Below are positions 1-8,633 of a stretch of 64,000 nt of DNA, one piece after another. A program made the position numbers and the translations under genes. The notes under the pieces are model-generated. The model saw nothing but the letters and a program-made list of their open reading frames with translations, was not told the DNA's origin and searched no databases. The number at the start of each line of letters is the position of its first letter. Within the stretch, counting starts at the first letter, position 1. Source of the stretch: Lysinibacillus sp. FJAT-14745 (GTDB lineage Bacteria > Bacillota > Bacilli > Bacillales_A > Planococcaceae); NCBI RefSeq assembly GCF_001275675.1, contig NZ_LITM01000006.1, positions 432,697 to 496,696 on the forward strand. Reading direction: 5' to 3'.

Positions 1-159
1 GATGCCCATCTTTTCCTCCGTTTACGTTTGGAAACAGGTCATTGATTTTGTCATCCCCGGATTTTGGTGATGAGCCGAAAAACACCTTAGATGTTATTTG
101 TTGTGCAAAGATTAGAATATTTAGCATCGTTGATTTCTTGCGCTTTCTGATGTGCAATT

Positions 160-338
160 TGTCACTGAATCGGAAAGGCGTTGAAGGGCATAAATGGTAT
201 GAAATACTGTTAAACAAAAAACCTGATTTCATACCGTACAATGGTTTTGTAGAGTGGGAACTCATACCTGGTTGTTGGTTACAAGTAGCAGAAGGTAATC
301 TTACTGAAGGAAATCAATTGCTGCTAGTCAGTTATTGA
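160..338 (+). pseudogene. VOC (glyoxalase-like) protein fragment
   Basis: The reading frame here contains WYEILLNKKPDF followed by EWELIPGCWLQVAEGN, a pattern typical of the first half of single-domain vicinal-oxygen-chelate proteins. The residues before it do not look like a VOC N-terminus, and the frame runs straight into histidine-kinase sequence at about position 337. I read it as the leftover middle of a VOC gene fused to another dead gene by a deletion. No start signal can be assigned. The function is not recoverable. Confidence 0.45.
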
Positions 339-903
339 TACGTAGTGGTAAATCTGCAGATACTTTACTAGGTAAGTTGGAAGACGAGCTAGGGAAAATT
401 GATCACTTTGTCGATCAAGCACTGTATTACTCGCGTCTTGATTCTTTTTCAAAAGATTATTTAATTCAAGCAATTTCGTTAGAAACTGTAACGGGAGCTA
501 GTATGAAAAAATACGCCAAGAAGTTTATTGCAAAACGTCTTCAATTTGAACGTACAAACTTGCAGCTTCTTGTTGAGAGTGACACAAAATGGTTATCATT
601 TATCGTGGATCAGATTGTTGCCAATTCATTAAAGTATACAAATGACTATGGGCAAATTAAGTTTATTGGAGAAGAAGACGAAAATGAAAAACGTCTTATT
701 ATTCAAGATAATGATATTGGTATTAAAGCTTAAGATATTGGACGTGTATTTGAACGCGGATTTACTGGATTAATGGGATAAATACCAAATCACTGGATTG
801 GGCTTATATTTAGCTAAACGCCTATCCTAAAAATTAGATCATGATATCTCTATTGAATCAAAAGAGGATGAATACACTAAAGTTATCTTACATTTTCTAA
901 ATT
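335..903 (+). pseudogene. BceS-type sensor histidine kinase, decayed
   Basis: The open part encodes a dimerisation-helix segment (KIDHFVDQALYYSRLDS), then the ATPase N-box (NSLKYT) and a G1 box (DNDIGI), as in the short intramembrane-sensing kinases of BceS type that respond to cell-wall-active peptides. After a TAA at 731 the F-box (DIGRVFERGFTG) continues in frame. A frameshift then moves TGLGLYLAKRLS, the G2 box, into another frame, with a further stop before KLDHDISIESK. The N-terminal membrane part is missing. This is a clear pseudogene, and no response regulator or BceAB transporter lies in view. Confidence 0.8.
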
Positions 904-966
904 CATTCTTTTTGTTACATAAAGGATTAAAGGTATTTTTGAAGAAATTATATAATGTAGCAGTTG

Positions 967-1157
967 CAGGCGTGTTGATTAGGAAAAAATAAGTTTATTA
1001 TTGAGCGATAAAAGGATTTTTTCGTTACCACTTTCCCGATATATTTACATTTTAACTGATTTCCGCTACGGGCTACTCGACTCCCGCGGGAAAGCGAGTA
1101 GCCCGTAGCGGAAATCAGCCTCTTTGGATGTATAAAAATGGTTAATCAACACACCTG
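967..1157. mobile_element. MITE copy 1 (191 bp)
   Basis: The element starts CAGGCGTGTTGATTA and ends TAATCAACACACCTG, 15-bp terminal inverted repeats that agree at 14 positions. It is flanked by the exact 9-bp duplication TAGCAGTTG (958-966 and 1158-1166). Inside, 1056-1079 and 1095-1118 form a perfect 24-bp stem with a 15-base loop. It has no coding capacity, so it is a non-autonomous element. A second, longer copy lies at 11947-12230. The transposase that mobilised it is not in the window. Confidence 0.9.
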
Positions 1158-1191
1158 TAGCAGTTGTTAAAATTTTTTATGGAGGCGGACT

Positions 1192-1488
1192 ATGAAGACG
1201 GAAATTATTATAACCGTAGTTATAATTTTAGGAATGGTAATCTTAATAGACAAAATATACGGAAAAATTAATATAGAAAATTATTCTCCGATTTGGGAGT
1301 ATTTTTCTAAAGCACTTCTCTATGGGTTTATTGCTAGCGTTACATTATTCTATGGAAAGGAATCGCTAAGAGATGTTAATGCACTAGAATGGGCCATCAT
1401 TGCAGTTTCAGCAATAGAAGGAACAGGGAACTATATTAATTATGTAAAAGAATCAAAAAGGAGAAAAGAAGAAAAAAGAAAGACTTGA
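1192..1488 (+). CDS. small membrane protein, unrecognised
   Basis: A 98-residue protein with a well-placed ribosome site (GGAGGCGG) and ATG. Hydrophobic stretches at about residues 3-23, 38-56 and 65-80 suggest two or three membrane passes. The C-terminal 16 residues are almost all Lys, Arg and Glu, which would place this tail in the cytoplasm. I recognise no family. It sits just downstream of a MITE insertion and stands alone, with dead sequence on both sides. Confidence 0.65.
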   Translation: MKTEIIITVVIILGMVILIDKIYGKINIENYSPIWEYFSKALLYGFIASVTLFYGKESLRDVNALEWAIIAVSAIEGTGNYINYVKESKRRKEEKRKT

Positions 1489-2068
1489 GGTAATCAAACT
1501 TAGATACATAATGAAATAATTCTTCAACTTAATAGAGTCGCTGATTAAAAAGGGATTGATGCTCTTTTTGTAAGTGAAAGCAGAAGATACAGTAAGTTGG
1601 TATTTCGCTAAAGTAGAGCAGAGTCATTTTTAATTTAATTTAATTTAATTTAATTTAACCCACCAGTACCAATGAGTTGCCACATACACTCCGTACACTG
1701 TGAAGCGGTGACGTTGCTGGAGTTAGTATAAAAATTGATTAGTTCGAATTCCTATTATCGGAATTCTTTTTAGTTTGTGGAACATATTGGACTTAAGGGC
1801 AGATTAGTAGACGGTGGGGGACAGCAATAGAGGAACACTTTATTTATTGAATAAAAATATTATGTAAACTGTTAGAAGGAATTTGAAGATTTGATATGAA
1901 GTGTAATAATTTAATCAGAACATCCAAAAGAGTATGAAAATCTTACACATTTCATTGAGATTTTCTTCTTTAAATAATCGAAAGTCAAAACTGTCTATCT
2001 GCAATGACAATCATAAGATAGGTTCAAATTCCTTGTATCCTGATATCCACAAGTAAGGGGCAAACAGA
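1489..2068. other. gene-free stretch with short tandem repeat
   Basis: No supportable gene. It holds five and a half tandem copies of TAATT at 1629-1658 and an intrinsic-terminator-like hairpin (GAATTCC/GGAATTC followed by TTTTT) at 1746-1772 that serves no gene I can identify. The rest reads as decayed sequence with stops in all frames. Confidence 0.5.
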
Positions 2069-2100
2069 AAAAATCACCCATGTCATGACGAGTGATTTTT
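2069..2100. terminator. bidirectional terminator after the GNAT gene
   Basis: AAAAATCAC and GTGATTTTT form an inverted repeat with A/T runs on both outer sides. It lies just past the stop codon of the minus-strand acetyltransferase. Confidence 0.7.
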
Positions 2101-2115
2101 GAAAATCTATTTCTA

Positions 2116-2592
2116 TTAAATGTTTAAGTTCATAACAATTTGCTCGCCAATACGTCCCATTCTTCTTTCCCCGTTATCGACAAAGCCAACTTTTAAATAC
2201 AAATTTTGAGCCGGAATATTTTTATGATTAACAACTAAAACAACTTCATTATATTCTTTAAATTCCCTCTTCATAAATTCAGACAATGCTAGCATCCCTT
2301 TTTTAGCGTACCCATTTCCTTGTTGTTTATGGTCAATAGATAATGCAGTCAGCAGCATAGCTTGTGGATTATGAGAGTACTCTTTTACTCTTTCTGTTGC
2401 GTGCAAGACAAAAAATCCTACAGGTATATTGTCACTCAAAATAACAATCGGATATTGTCCAACCATTTCTAGAGAAATCTCTTTTGGAAGGGCAGTAAAT
2501 TGACTTTGTTCTTCCGGAAGTTCAAAGTCATTCAATATATCTACATAATTTTTTGAGAAATGTACTAATTCAATGGTGTTCGTTTTTTGCAT
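2116..2592 (-). CDS. GNAT family N-acetyltransferase
   Basis: The 158-residue protein has the GNAT fold signature. Motif A reads QQGNGYA (residues 90-96), the loop that binds the acetyl-CoA pyrophosphate, and motif B reads NIPAQNLYLKVGF near the C-terminus. These enzymes move acetyl from acetyl-CoA to an amine, and the acceptor cannot be predicted here. The start is well supported by AAGGAGG seven bases upstream of the ATG. It is a single gene followed by a terminator. Confidence 0.85.
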   Translation of the reverse strand: MQKTNTIELVHFSKNYVDILNDFELPEEQSQFTALPKEISLEMVGQYPIVILSDNIPVGFFVLHATERVKEYSHNPQAMLLTALSIDHKQQGNGYAKKGMLALSEFMKREFKEYNEVVLVVNHKNIPAQNLYLKVGFVDNGERRMGRIGEQIVMNLNI

Positions 2593-2817
2593 AAAATTGC
2601 CTCCTTTTTTATCATTTTAATATCAGAACAAATGTTCGTCAAGAGACTTGGTTTATAAATGGTAAATAATGATAAAAATGATGCCGGCTAGAAACAATAG
2701 ATGAGAGGATGTAATAGAACAATGAGGACGAAAGGGGTCACTAGACGACAGTAATCCTCGGTGTCAATATAGGAGATCACAATTGTTAATCAACAGGCGT
2801 GATAATCTTTAGAAGAA

Positions 2818-2997
2818 ATGAAGGATATTTCAAACCCCACAATAAAAATGATTAGGGCACAAAAAATGAATAAAGAAAAAAATAAAAAAATTGTTGTAAC
2901 GAATCAACAAATTTTTGGATATATAGATGATTGGCTTTCAAAAGACTTGATTCAGAATAGCAAAATTCTCATTAGAAAGGAGGTAAATCGTGGATAA
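2818..2997 (+). CDS. possible 59-residue leader or gene tail before the sigma gene
   Basis: This short frame starts at an ATG at 2818 and ends at 2997, overlapping the GTG start of the sigma factor by 8 bases, as in translational coupling. The product is Lys-rich at first, then reads NQQIFGYIDDWLSKDLIQNS. The ribosome site is weak. It may be a real coupled leader gene, or the surviving 3' end of a longer gene once upstream. I do not recognise it. Confidence 0.3.
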   Translation: MKDISNPTIKMIRAQKMNKEKNKKIVVTNQQIFGYIDDWLSKDLIQNSKILIRKEVNRG

Positions 2998-3487
2998 AGA
3001 AAATATATATCAAGAATATGGGGATTTTATTTTTAGGTATTTATTAACTCTTACAAATGATGGTCAATCTGCTGAAGAATTAACGCAAGAGACGTTCTAT
3101 CAAGCCATTAAGTCCATTGAAAACTTTCATAATAACGGAAAAGCAAAATTTTCAACGTGGTTATGTTCAATCGCGAAAAACGTGTGGTTACAAGAAATGA
3201 ATCGCGAAAAAAACAAGCACCAGTTAGTGAACTCACTAAGTGATGAAACTCCTATATTTTATAATTTAGAAGATGAATATTTTAGAAATGAAGACAAAAT
3301 TAATTTTTATAAAAAAGCTCAACAACTGAGTGAGATAAACCGTGAAATACTTTATCTCAGATTATTAGGTGATTTATCTTTTAAAGAGATTGGCTTCATT
3401 TTGGGAGGAACAGAAAACTGGGCAAGAGTAACATTTTATCGTGCAAAACAACAAATCAGAAAAGGCGGGGAAAATAATGAATCATAG
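2990..3487 (+). CDS. ECF-type RNA polymerase sigma factor
   Basis: A 165-residue sigma-70 family protein of the extracytoplasmic-function class. Region 2 covers about residues 5-70 and includes ELTQETFYQAI (30-40) and FSTWLCSIAKN. Region 4, with its helix-turn-helix (LSFKEIGFILGGTENWARV), lies at about 118-155. Translation starts at GTG behind an AGGAGG site. The gene overlaps the next one, a zf-HC2 anti-sigma factor, by 11 bases, the usual arrangement of an ECF pair. The inducing signal is not visible. The group resembles SigY- and SigV-like factors, but I cannot assign a named one. Confidence 0.9.
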   Translation: MDKENIYQEYGDFIFRYLLTLTNDGQSAEELTQETFYQAIKSIENFHNNGKAKFSTWLCSIAKNVWLQEMNREKNKHQLVNSLSDETPIFYNLEDEYFRNEDKINFYKKAQQLSEINREILYLRLLGDLSFKEIGFILGGTENWARVTFYRAKQQIRKGGENNES

Positions 3488-4136
3488 CGTTTTTAGAGAT
3501 TTAATCCCGAGCTACATAGAAAATTTAACAAGCGAAGAGACAAATAAACAAATAGAAAAACATATGGAACAATGTGAGGATTGCCAACAGTATGTAAAGG
3601 AAATGCAGGAAAACCTGTTGGTAGAACGTACCCATGAGCAAAAAAAGGAGGATAAAAATATCGATTATTTTAAAAAGGTGCGATCAAAAAATAGGAAAAA
3701 GATTTTCATTATTGTAGGATCACTACTATCCATTTTCCTTATTATATCCATTGGTTGTTTCTTCCTCTTTGCCCACATGTGGATAGCAGATAAAAAGGGC
3801 ATACAAACAACCGTCCAACAACAAGGTACAACGGTTACATTGTCCTTTCAAACGAAAAATGACAATCGTTATCCTTTATCGATGATACATAGGGGACAGA
3901 AGTATATCTATGAGATCATTATTTATGAAAAGTGGAATGATTTTTCAGAACCAGCCAGGATTTTAAAAGATGGAAGTAATGTCACGTTTACATTTTTAGA
4001 TGAAAATACATTATTACTGGACAATGGTGAAGAAAAGAAACTGACAGACGAAGACAAAATACTCATTCAATATAAAAATAGTACGGAAGAGATACTATTA
4101 AAGGATTTATACGATCCAGAAAATAAAAGAAAATAA
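3477..4136 (+). CDS. membrane anti-sigma factor, zf-HC2 type
   Basis: The 219-residue product starts at ATG 3477, inside the end of the sigma gene and preceded by GGCGGGG. An in-frame TTG-type start further upstream (3441) is unlikely. The N-terminal domain has the zinc-binding pattern H29-x3-C33-x2-C36, followed by a basic linker, one membrane helix at about residues 75-100 and an outside domain of about 115 residues. Such proteins hold the partner sigma factor at the membrane until an envelope signal releases it. It belongs with the sigma gene just upstream, and a terminator follows. Confidence 0.88.
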   Translation: MNHSVFRDLIPSYIENLTSEETNKQIEKHMEQCEDCQQYVKEMQENLLVERTHEQKKEDKNIDYFKKVRSKNRKKIFIIVGSLLSIFLIISIGCFFLFAHMWIADKKGIQTTVQQQGTTVTLSFQTKNDNRYPLSMIHRGQKYIYEIIIYEKWNDFSEPARILKDGSNVTFTFLDENTLLLDNGEEKKLTDEDKILIQYKNSTEEILLKDLYDPENKRK

Positions 4137-4201
4137 TGTGAACATGAATAAGAAAAGAATAGTTGCTACATGAATCCTAGATTATTCACCGACCAATATA
4201 A

Positions 4202-4241
4202 AATCCCGCAGAAAAGCTTTTTACTGCGGGATTCTCTTTTT
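4202..4241 (+). terminator. terminator of the sigma/anti-sigma operon
   Basis: ATCCCGCAG and CTGCGGGAT pair around a 12-base loop, and TCTCTTTTT follows. Confidence 0.85.
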
Positions 4242-4299
4242 CACTTAAAGTATTTTAATTTTTTCATTATACTTGATTCTATGCTTTCCCTCACCCTAT

Positions 4300-4655
4300 C
4301 TAATTCCAATAGGGAAGAGGATTATTCAATTGTATGTAATCGTCCAAGTCTCCATGTACAAACAATAAAGTAACTATAATCGTTAATATTAACGATAAAA
4401 TAGACATCATTCCCCATTTATCATCACCAGGGACCCTCACATTAAATCCAATTTGAGCGATAAAAAATAGGATGTTGCTCATAATCGATAGATGAATCAG
4501 TCCAGAAATATAATTATTTACCGCTCCTGTCCAAAGTGGTACTCCCCAACCCTATATCCTATCCATATATCACTATTGCAAAACTCTACAAGAGATGGTG
4601 GTGTACCTATAATTGCACCCATTGTAGCCTATTCAGATCACCATTAAATACCTTT
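4300..4655 (-). pseudogene. broken small membrane protein
   Basis: The minus strand has a frame starting MGAIIGTPPSLVEF. It shifts near 4535 into GWGVPLWTGAVNNYISGLIH and continues to residues GMMSILSLILTIIVTLLF and a stop at 4300. Removing one frameshift gives a protein of about 115 residues with two or three hydrophobic segments. I do not recognise the family. The single shift and the absence of a clear ribosome site argue for a pseudogene. Confidence 0.45.
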
Positions 4656-4738
4656 ATACAGATTTGAGAGATATTGTGTAATGAGAAAAGGGATATTAAT
4701 ATAGATTTAAAGAGGTGCAAAATTTGGGGGAATGAAAA

Positions 4739-5167
4739 ATGATTTTACTTAAATATAAAGTAGAGGAAAACGAACTAACAATGCTAAAAGAAGTTTATCA
4801 ATCAGTAGGATGGATGAAACATGACGAACGCATCATAAAAAAAGTTTTCAATGCAAGTACACACCAAGTTTTCGCAGTAAAAGATCATCAAATTATTGGG
4901 TTTGCGAGAGCTCTTTCAGACGGTGTATTCAATGCTGCTATTTATGATGTTGTCGTCCATAAAGATTATCAGGGAAGAGGAATTGCCAGAATGCTTTTAG
5001 AGGACATCATTCAGCAATTAGGGAATGTTTCTTGTATTCAGTTAATTGCAACAACAGGAAATGAACCTTTTTATGAAAAGATCGGCTTTAAAAAATTGAA
5101 AACGGGTATGGCTCTATACAAAAATCCTCAACTAGCCGAGGAGTATTTGGAAAGAAATAATCATTAG
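4739..5167 (+). CDS. GNAT family N-acetyltransferase
   Basis: A 142-residue single-domain GNAT. Motif A is YQGRGIA (77-83), and the C-terminal part reads [12 protein letters not shown], the typical beta6/beta7 region that closes the acetyl-CoA site. The acceptor is unknown; the size and the GMALYKNP ending resemble the small YjcF/YfmK-like acetyltransferases of bacilli. Translation starts at ATG behind GGGGGAATG. It is monocistronic, between a dead membrane gene and an ankyrin gene. Confidence 0.85.
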   Translation: MILLKYKVEENELTMLKEVYQSVGWMKHDERIIKKVFNASTHQVFAVKDHQIIGFARALSDGVFNAAIYDVVVHKDYQGRGIARMLLEDIIQQLGNVSCIQLIATTGNEPFYEKIGFKKLKTGMALYKNPQLAEEYLERNNH

Positions 5168-5268
5168 AACGGCGGAAGGAGGAGGAAGCTGGCATTGTTT
5201 CGATTAGGAAAATAATAACTAAAACATTATAATAATAGGGTGAAATTTGAAATAGAGGAGAATGATGT

Positions 5269-5745
5269 ATGGGTGATTTTCTTGATTTATATCATTTAGT
5301 TGAAATAGACGAGTTTGAAGAAGTAAAAGATATTTTAAACGGGAATCCAAGCTTAGCTTTAGGTAATGATGAATATGGTTTTACTTTATTGCATGCTGCT
5401 GTAAGTGCTGAAAATCCAGAACTTATTAAATATTTAATTGACCTAGGTGTCGATGTAAATTCGAGAAATGATGAGGGGATTTCTCCATTACATATAGTAC
5501 TTTACCCCGAAGTAGCTGAATGTCTATTAGATCATGGGGCATTAATAGATATTACCGCAAATGATGGAAATACCCCTTTACATACGCAAGTTTCAAATGG
5601 TGAGGAAAGTATCGATATTATTCAACTACTTCTAAAAAGAGGAGCAAATCCAGAAATCAAGAATGCTTTTGGAAAAATTGCTTTAGATATAGCTAAAAGC
5701 AGGGAAGAAACACTCATCATTAAAGAATTATTAAAAAATAGCTAA
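5269..5745 (+). CDS. ankyrin-repeat protein
   Basis: The 158-residue protein is almost wholly ankyrin repeats: YGFTLLHAAVSAENPELIKYLIDLGVDVN (about 37-65), a second unit with EGISPLHIVL, a third with GNTPLHTQVSNG, and a capping unit ending ALDIAKSREE. Ankyrin arrays bind other proteins, and nothing here suggests an enzyme. There is no signal peptide, so it is probably cytoplasmic. Small ankyrin proteins in bacilli often neighbour toxin-immunity genes, but no toxin is adjacent. Start chosen at ATG 5269 after GAGGAG. Confidence 0.88.
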   Translation: MGDFLDLYHLVEIDEFEEVKDILNGNPSLALGNDEYGFTLLHAAVSAENPELIKYLIDLGVDVNSRNDEGISPLHIVLYPEVAECLLDHGALIDITANDGNTPLHTQVSNGEESIDIIQLLLKRGANPEIKNAFGKIALDIAKSREETLIIKELLKNS

Positions 5746-5757
5746 GTCCATAAAAAA

Positions 5758-5785
5758 AGCTGTAGCGTACGGCATCGCTACAGCT
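5758..5785. terminator. hairpin after the ankyrin gene
   Basis: AGCTGTAGCG and CGCTACAGCT form a perfect 10-bp stem, preceded by a run of seven A (a T-run on the minus strand). A related stem (GCTGTAGCAAAT) recurs at 43771-43796, so this may be a member of a small repeat family used as a terminator. Confidence 0.6.
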
Positions 5786-5967
5786 CAATATTGCTTATTG
5801 ACTTGCTTAGGTTAGTCAGTAACAAGATTATATCATATTATAAGGAAAAATAAAAATAACAGCAGCAATAGAACCAAAAGAGCTTAAAGATATTCAAAAA
5901 ATGACTTATGGGATGTTAAATATCAAAAGAAGTAAATTGGACCAGGATGGAAGAAGGGGAGTTTATA

Positions 5968-6417
5968 ATGCTTTATCCATATAGAAATGACGCTAGAAAA
6001 ACACTAATTCCTTATTTAAAATCGCTAGATGAAAAATTTTGGTTTATACAATCCGATACTTATCCAAACACACTTGCTTGGGTTATTGCTCATATTGCAA
6101 GTAGTGAGGATTACTGGATCAATGAAATTGCCATGAAAAATACATGTATGTTAAACCTAAACGAAAAAAGTTCAGCGAAGGAAATATTGGATGGTTATAT
6201 TCAGATAAGGCATTATACTGATGAAATTTTACACTCAGTAAACTTATCCGAGCTAAATACGTTAATGGATGTACCGAACTTTAATGATGGATGGAAACCT
6301 CCTTCAGAACCAACGTTGAACTGGGTATTTAATCATGTATATATGCATGAAACTTATCATATCGGACAAATTGGACTTATAGCTCATCTTAATGGATTTC
6401 AAAAACCATTATTTTGA
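5968..6417 (+). CDS. DinB family protein
   Basis: Start chosen at ATG 5968 because GAAGGGGAG sits just upstream; an in-frame ATG at 5947 has no ribosome site. The 149 residues form the DinB/YfiT four-helix-bundle pattern with the three expected metal ligands H42 (WVIAHIASSEDYW), H127 and H131 (HETYHIGQIG). The family includes metal-dependent thiol S-transferases such as bacillithiol transferases and many proteins of unknown substrate. It stands alone and is followed by a long gene-poor stretch. Confidence 0.85.
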   Translation: MLYPYRNDARKTLIPYLKSLDEKFWFIQSDTYPNTLAWVIAHIASSEDYWINEIAMKNTCMLNLNEKSSAKEILDGYIQIRHYTDEILHSVNLSELNTLMDVPNFNDGWKPPSEPTLNWVFNHVYMHETYHIGQIGLIAHLNGFQKPLF

Positions 6418-6448
6418 AGTGTGAATAAATAGGATATTAAATGTAGCG

Positions 6449-6585
6449 TAGTATCCGAGAATTGGCCCAAGAAGTAAAGAAACAAAATGTTCTTTGTATC
6501 TGGTTCAAGTTCAACATGAAAATTATACATAGGGACATCTTGATAATTCAGTTTGGGTCTACTAGATAGCTTACTGAATTAGATT
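6449..6585 (+). pseudogene. possible acetyltransferase remnant
   Basis: Three frames in succession give RELAQEVKKQNVL, then VQVQHENYT, then SLGLLDSLLN and a stop. The order resembles the C-terminal half of streptothricin-type GNAT acetyltransferases. At least two frameshifts and an internal stop are needed, so this is at best a fossil. Confidence 0.3.
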
Positions 6586-6698
6586 TTCACAAATGTATAT
6601 TCGTCATTAATAACTTCCAGTATTTTGATTCTATCTAATGTATGGATGAAATTAAAAAAGGTTTCGCCAATTTTTTATATATAAGATAGGAAAGTATA

Positions 6699-6817
6699 AA
6701 AGGGTCACTGGACCAGAGTGACCCAAGCCAACAAATCTGGGGAGCAAAGCTAAATTAGCTTTACACTACTATTATTATGATTTGATAACTATTTTGTATA
6801 GTGAATTGTCTGAGAAA
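6699..6817. repeat. repeat family C, copy 1 (two-hairpin element)
   Basis: GGGTCACT and AGTGACCC pair at 6702-6724, and AAAGCT and AGCTTT pair at 6746-6762. The spacer and the tail (ending GAATTGTCTGAGAAA) align with a second copy at 46752-46875, where both stems are kept although the second has a different sequence. Confidence 0.6.
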
Positions 6818-7633
6818 AAAGATTAAAAAATAAAAAGGCCGAATAAGTTAATCGTACAGACAATTAAGATGAAAATAGATTGAGGGATTATTTGAAGAAT
6901 TAGTGATGTGGTATCGGGATTAAACCGTGCTTATAGATAGTTAGAGGTTTATTACGTGACCGGATAAACTATTTACAACTGCTAAGATTATTTGAGAAAA
7001 CGCTTGGTCCTAGCTTTCACTTTTGAAATTAGAGAGTCGTACTGGTACTTCAACGTTCTTCATTTTAGCCATAAGGGCATTAAATCTTCCTATCCACTTC
7101 GGACTTAACTCTTATAAAGTAATTTAGATTTGGTTGAAGAAAAGCTACCATCCATTCAAATCTTCGAAAACAGAGAAGGAGCAAATATTTTTAAAAGAAG
7201 CGATAAGGATAGATCAAAATAATTGTAAACAAACCCAGACAACGACGAAGAAATAAGGTATGCAAATTAAGTATTGAAAATACAAGTTGATGAATTACTA
7301 ATATGACAAAGTCACTCATTTTGAAAATAAAGATGAGTGACTTTTCATTTTTTTAAAACAATTCTAGTTATCTGATGGAGCATCGACTTGGTCACTATTT
7401 GTTCGATACTGCAATTTTCTCTACATATGAATACACATAAGATCATATAGATAAAGGTAGCAAAAAAATAGATCTCTCCAGTCGATTGATTTGAAAATTA
7501 AGAAAATCTTCAGTTTTTTCTAAGAAATAGATTAACTTTATTGTATATACTTATAAAAACAGGAAATTAATGAAACCGTTTGAATATTTAAAACGTATTG
7601 GTAGTAGGAAAGAATATTGAAGTAGGTGAAGAC
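6818..7633. other. gene-poor stretch with an unidentified minus-strand remnant
   Basis: No intact gene. The minus strand at about 7008-7090 reads KWIGRFNALMAKMKNVEVPV and a little more before a stop, which looks like the end of a dead gene I cannot name. A good terminator hairpin (AAGTCACTCAT ... ATGAGTGACTT then a T-run) lies at 7310-7347. The rest shows no structure I can support. Confidence 0.4.
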
Positions 7634-8182
7634 GTGGCATACACCATTTACATAGTATTAACAAAAACAGGTACATTATTATCAAAAGCTATAGGTATGT
7701 ATACTGGAAAAGAGATGAATCATGCGTCCATTGCTTTTGATGATGAGCTCTTTGAAATGTATAGCTTTGGACGTAGACAATTAAACAATCCTTTAAGTGG
7801 GGGTTTTTTGCAAGAGGATGCAGAAAGAGGGCTATTTGAAACAGCTGATTGTGTAATTTATCGTTGTAGAATTTCCCACTATCAATACTTAGAGATGATG
7901 AAAATCGTACGTTATATGTATTGGAATCGTGATCGCTATAAATATAATTTTATTGGGCTCTTTGGCGTTATGATGCGAAAGGAGGTACGAAGAGAGCGTG
8001 CTTATTTTTGCTCACAATTTGTAGCGACTCTTTTAAAGGTTGGTGGGCTGAAAGTTTATCAAAACCCAGCATTAATGACACCTCATTGTATCGCACAATT
8101 ACCTTATTTAGAAAAAGTATATGCTGGGAAGCTAGCAGACTATTTACAAAGTGTACGTTCACCAGCAATGTTATACGGTTAA
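7634..8182 (+). CDS. permuted NlpC/P60-like (YiiX-type) papain-fold protein
   Basis: The usual landmarks of the circularly permuted NlpC/P60 group are present: a His in MNHASIAFDDELFEMYSFG (H30 from the GTG start) and, much later, the Cys in AYFCSQFVATLL (C126), the reverse of the ordinary order. These enzymes cleave or transfer acyl groups on amides or lipids, and here the substrate is unknown. I prefer GTG 7634 over TTG 7598 because AGGTGA lies five bases ahead. There is no signal peptide, so a cytoplasmic role is likely. Confidence 0.72.
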   Translation: MAYTIYIVLTKTGTLLSKAIGMYTGKEMNHASIAFDDELFEMYSFGRRQLNNPLSGGFLQEDAERGLFETADCVIYRCRISHYQYLEMMKIVRYMYWNRDRYKYNFIGLFGVMMRKEVRRERAYFCSQFVATLLKVGGLKVYQNPALMTPHCIAQLPYLEKVYAGKLADYLQSVRSPAMLYG

Positions 8183-8633
8183 GGTGAAACCTCGAATCAT
8201 TCTAATTATTTTTCACCCTCGCTAACATGAAGCCGCGGCGTATCTATCTAGATATCCTCCGAGGCTTCATACTTTACGGTCGTTCTAGGTTGATATTCAT
8301 ACAGATTAACATTGAATATGGTGCTTAAGTCTCGATGATTTACTCGATGTCCATCACCGATTAATGAACATAAAACTATTCCGTTATAAAATTAAAGGTA
8401 GTCAAGTTGGGTATTATTCTCTTTGGAGTATATTATATACTTTAAAGTAGAATCTGAAGTGAATATAATTTCACTTCCTTCAGCAAATGTTTTTGTAGCG
8501 AAAGCAAAGCGTCAGCTACAGAAGTCTTCCACCTCTATAGATGGTGAGATGAATACGGGTTGAAGTTACTTTTCAGCGGGTGGCCAAACAACTGCTAAAA
8601 GGGAGTTGAAAAAATACATAGGGGGCGTTATTG
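8183..8633. other. intergenic stretch with hairpin and partial repeat B
   Basis: A hairpin lies at about 8228-8270, where ATGAAGCC pairs with GGCTTCAT. Positions 8495-8608 match the first module of repeat family B (CACCTCTATAGATGGTGAG, then ACTTTTCAGCGGGTGGCCA), seen complete at 32004-32196. No gene is visible. Confidence 0.6.

Noticed and set aside
1629..1658. TAATT tandem tract as a possible phase-variable switch
   Set aside because: It lies in a stretch with no gene and no promoter I can place, so length change would alter nothing visible.
4170..4373. Plus-strand frame after the anti-sigma gene
   Set aside because: It runs through the terminator and across the dead membrane gene, with no ribosome site.
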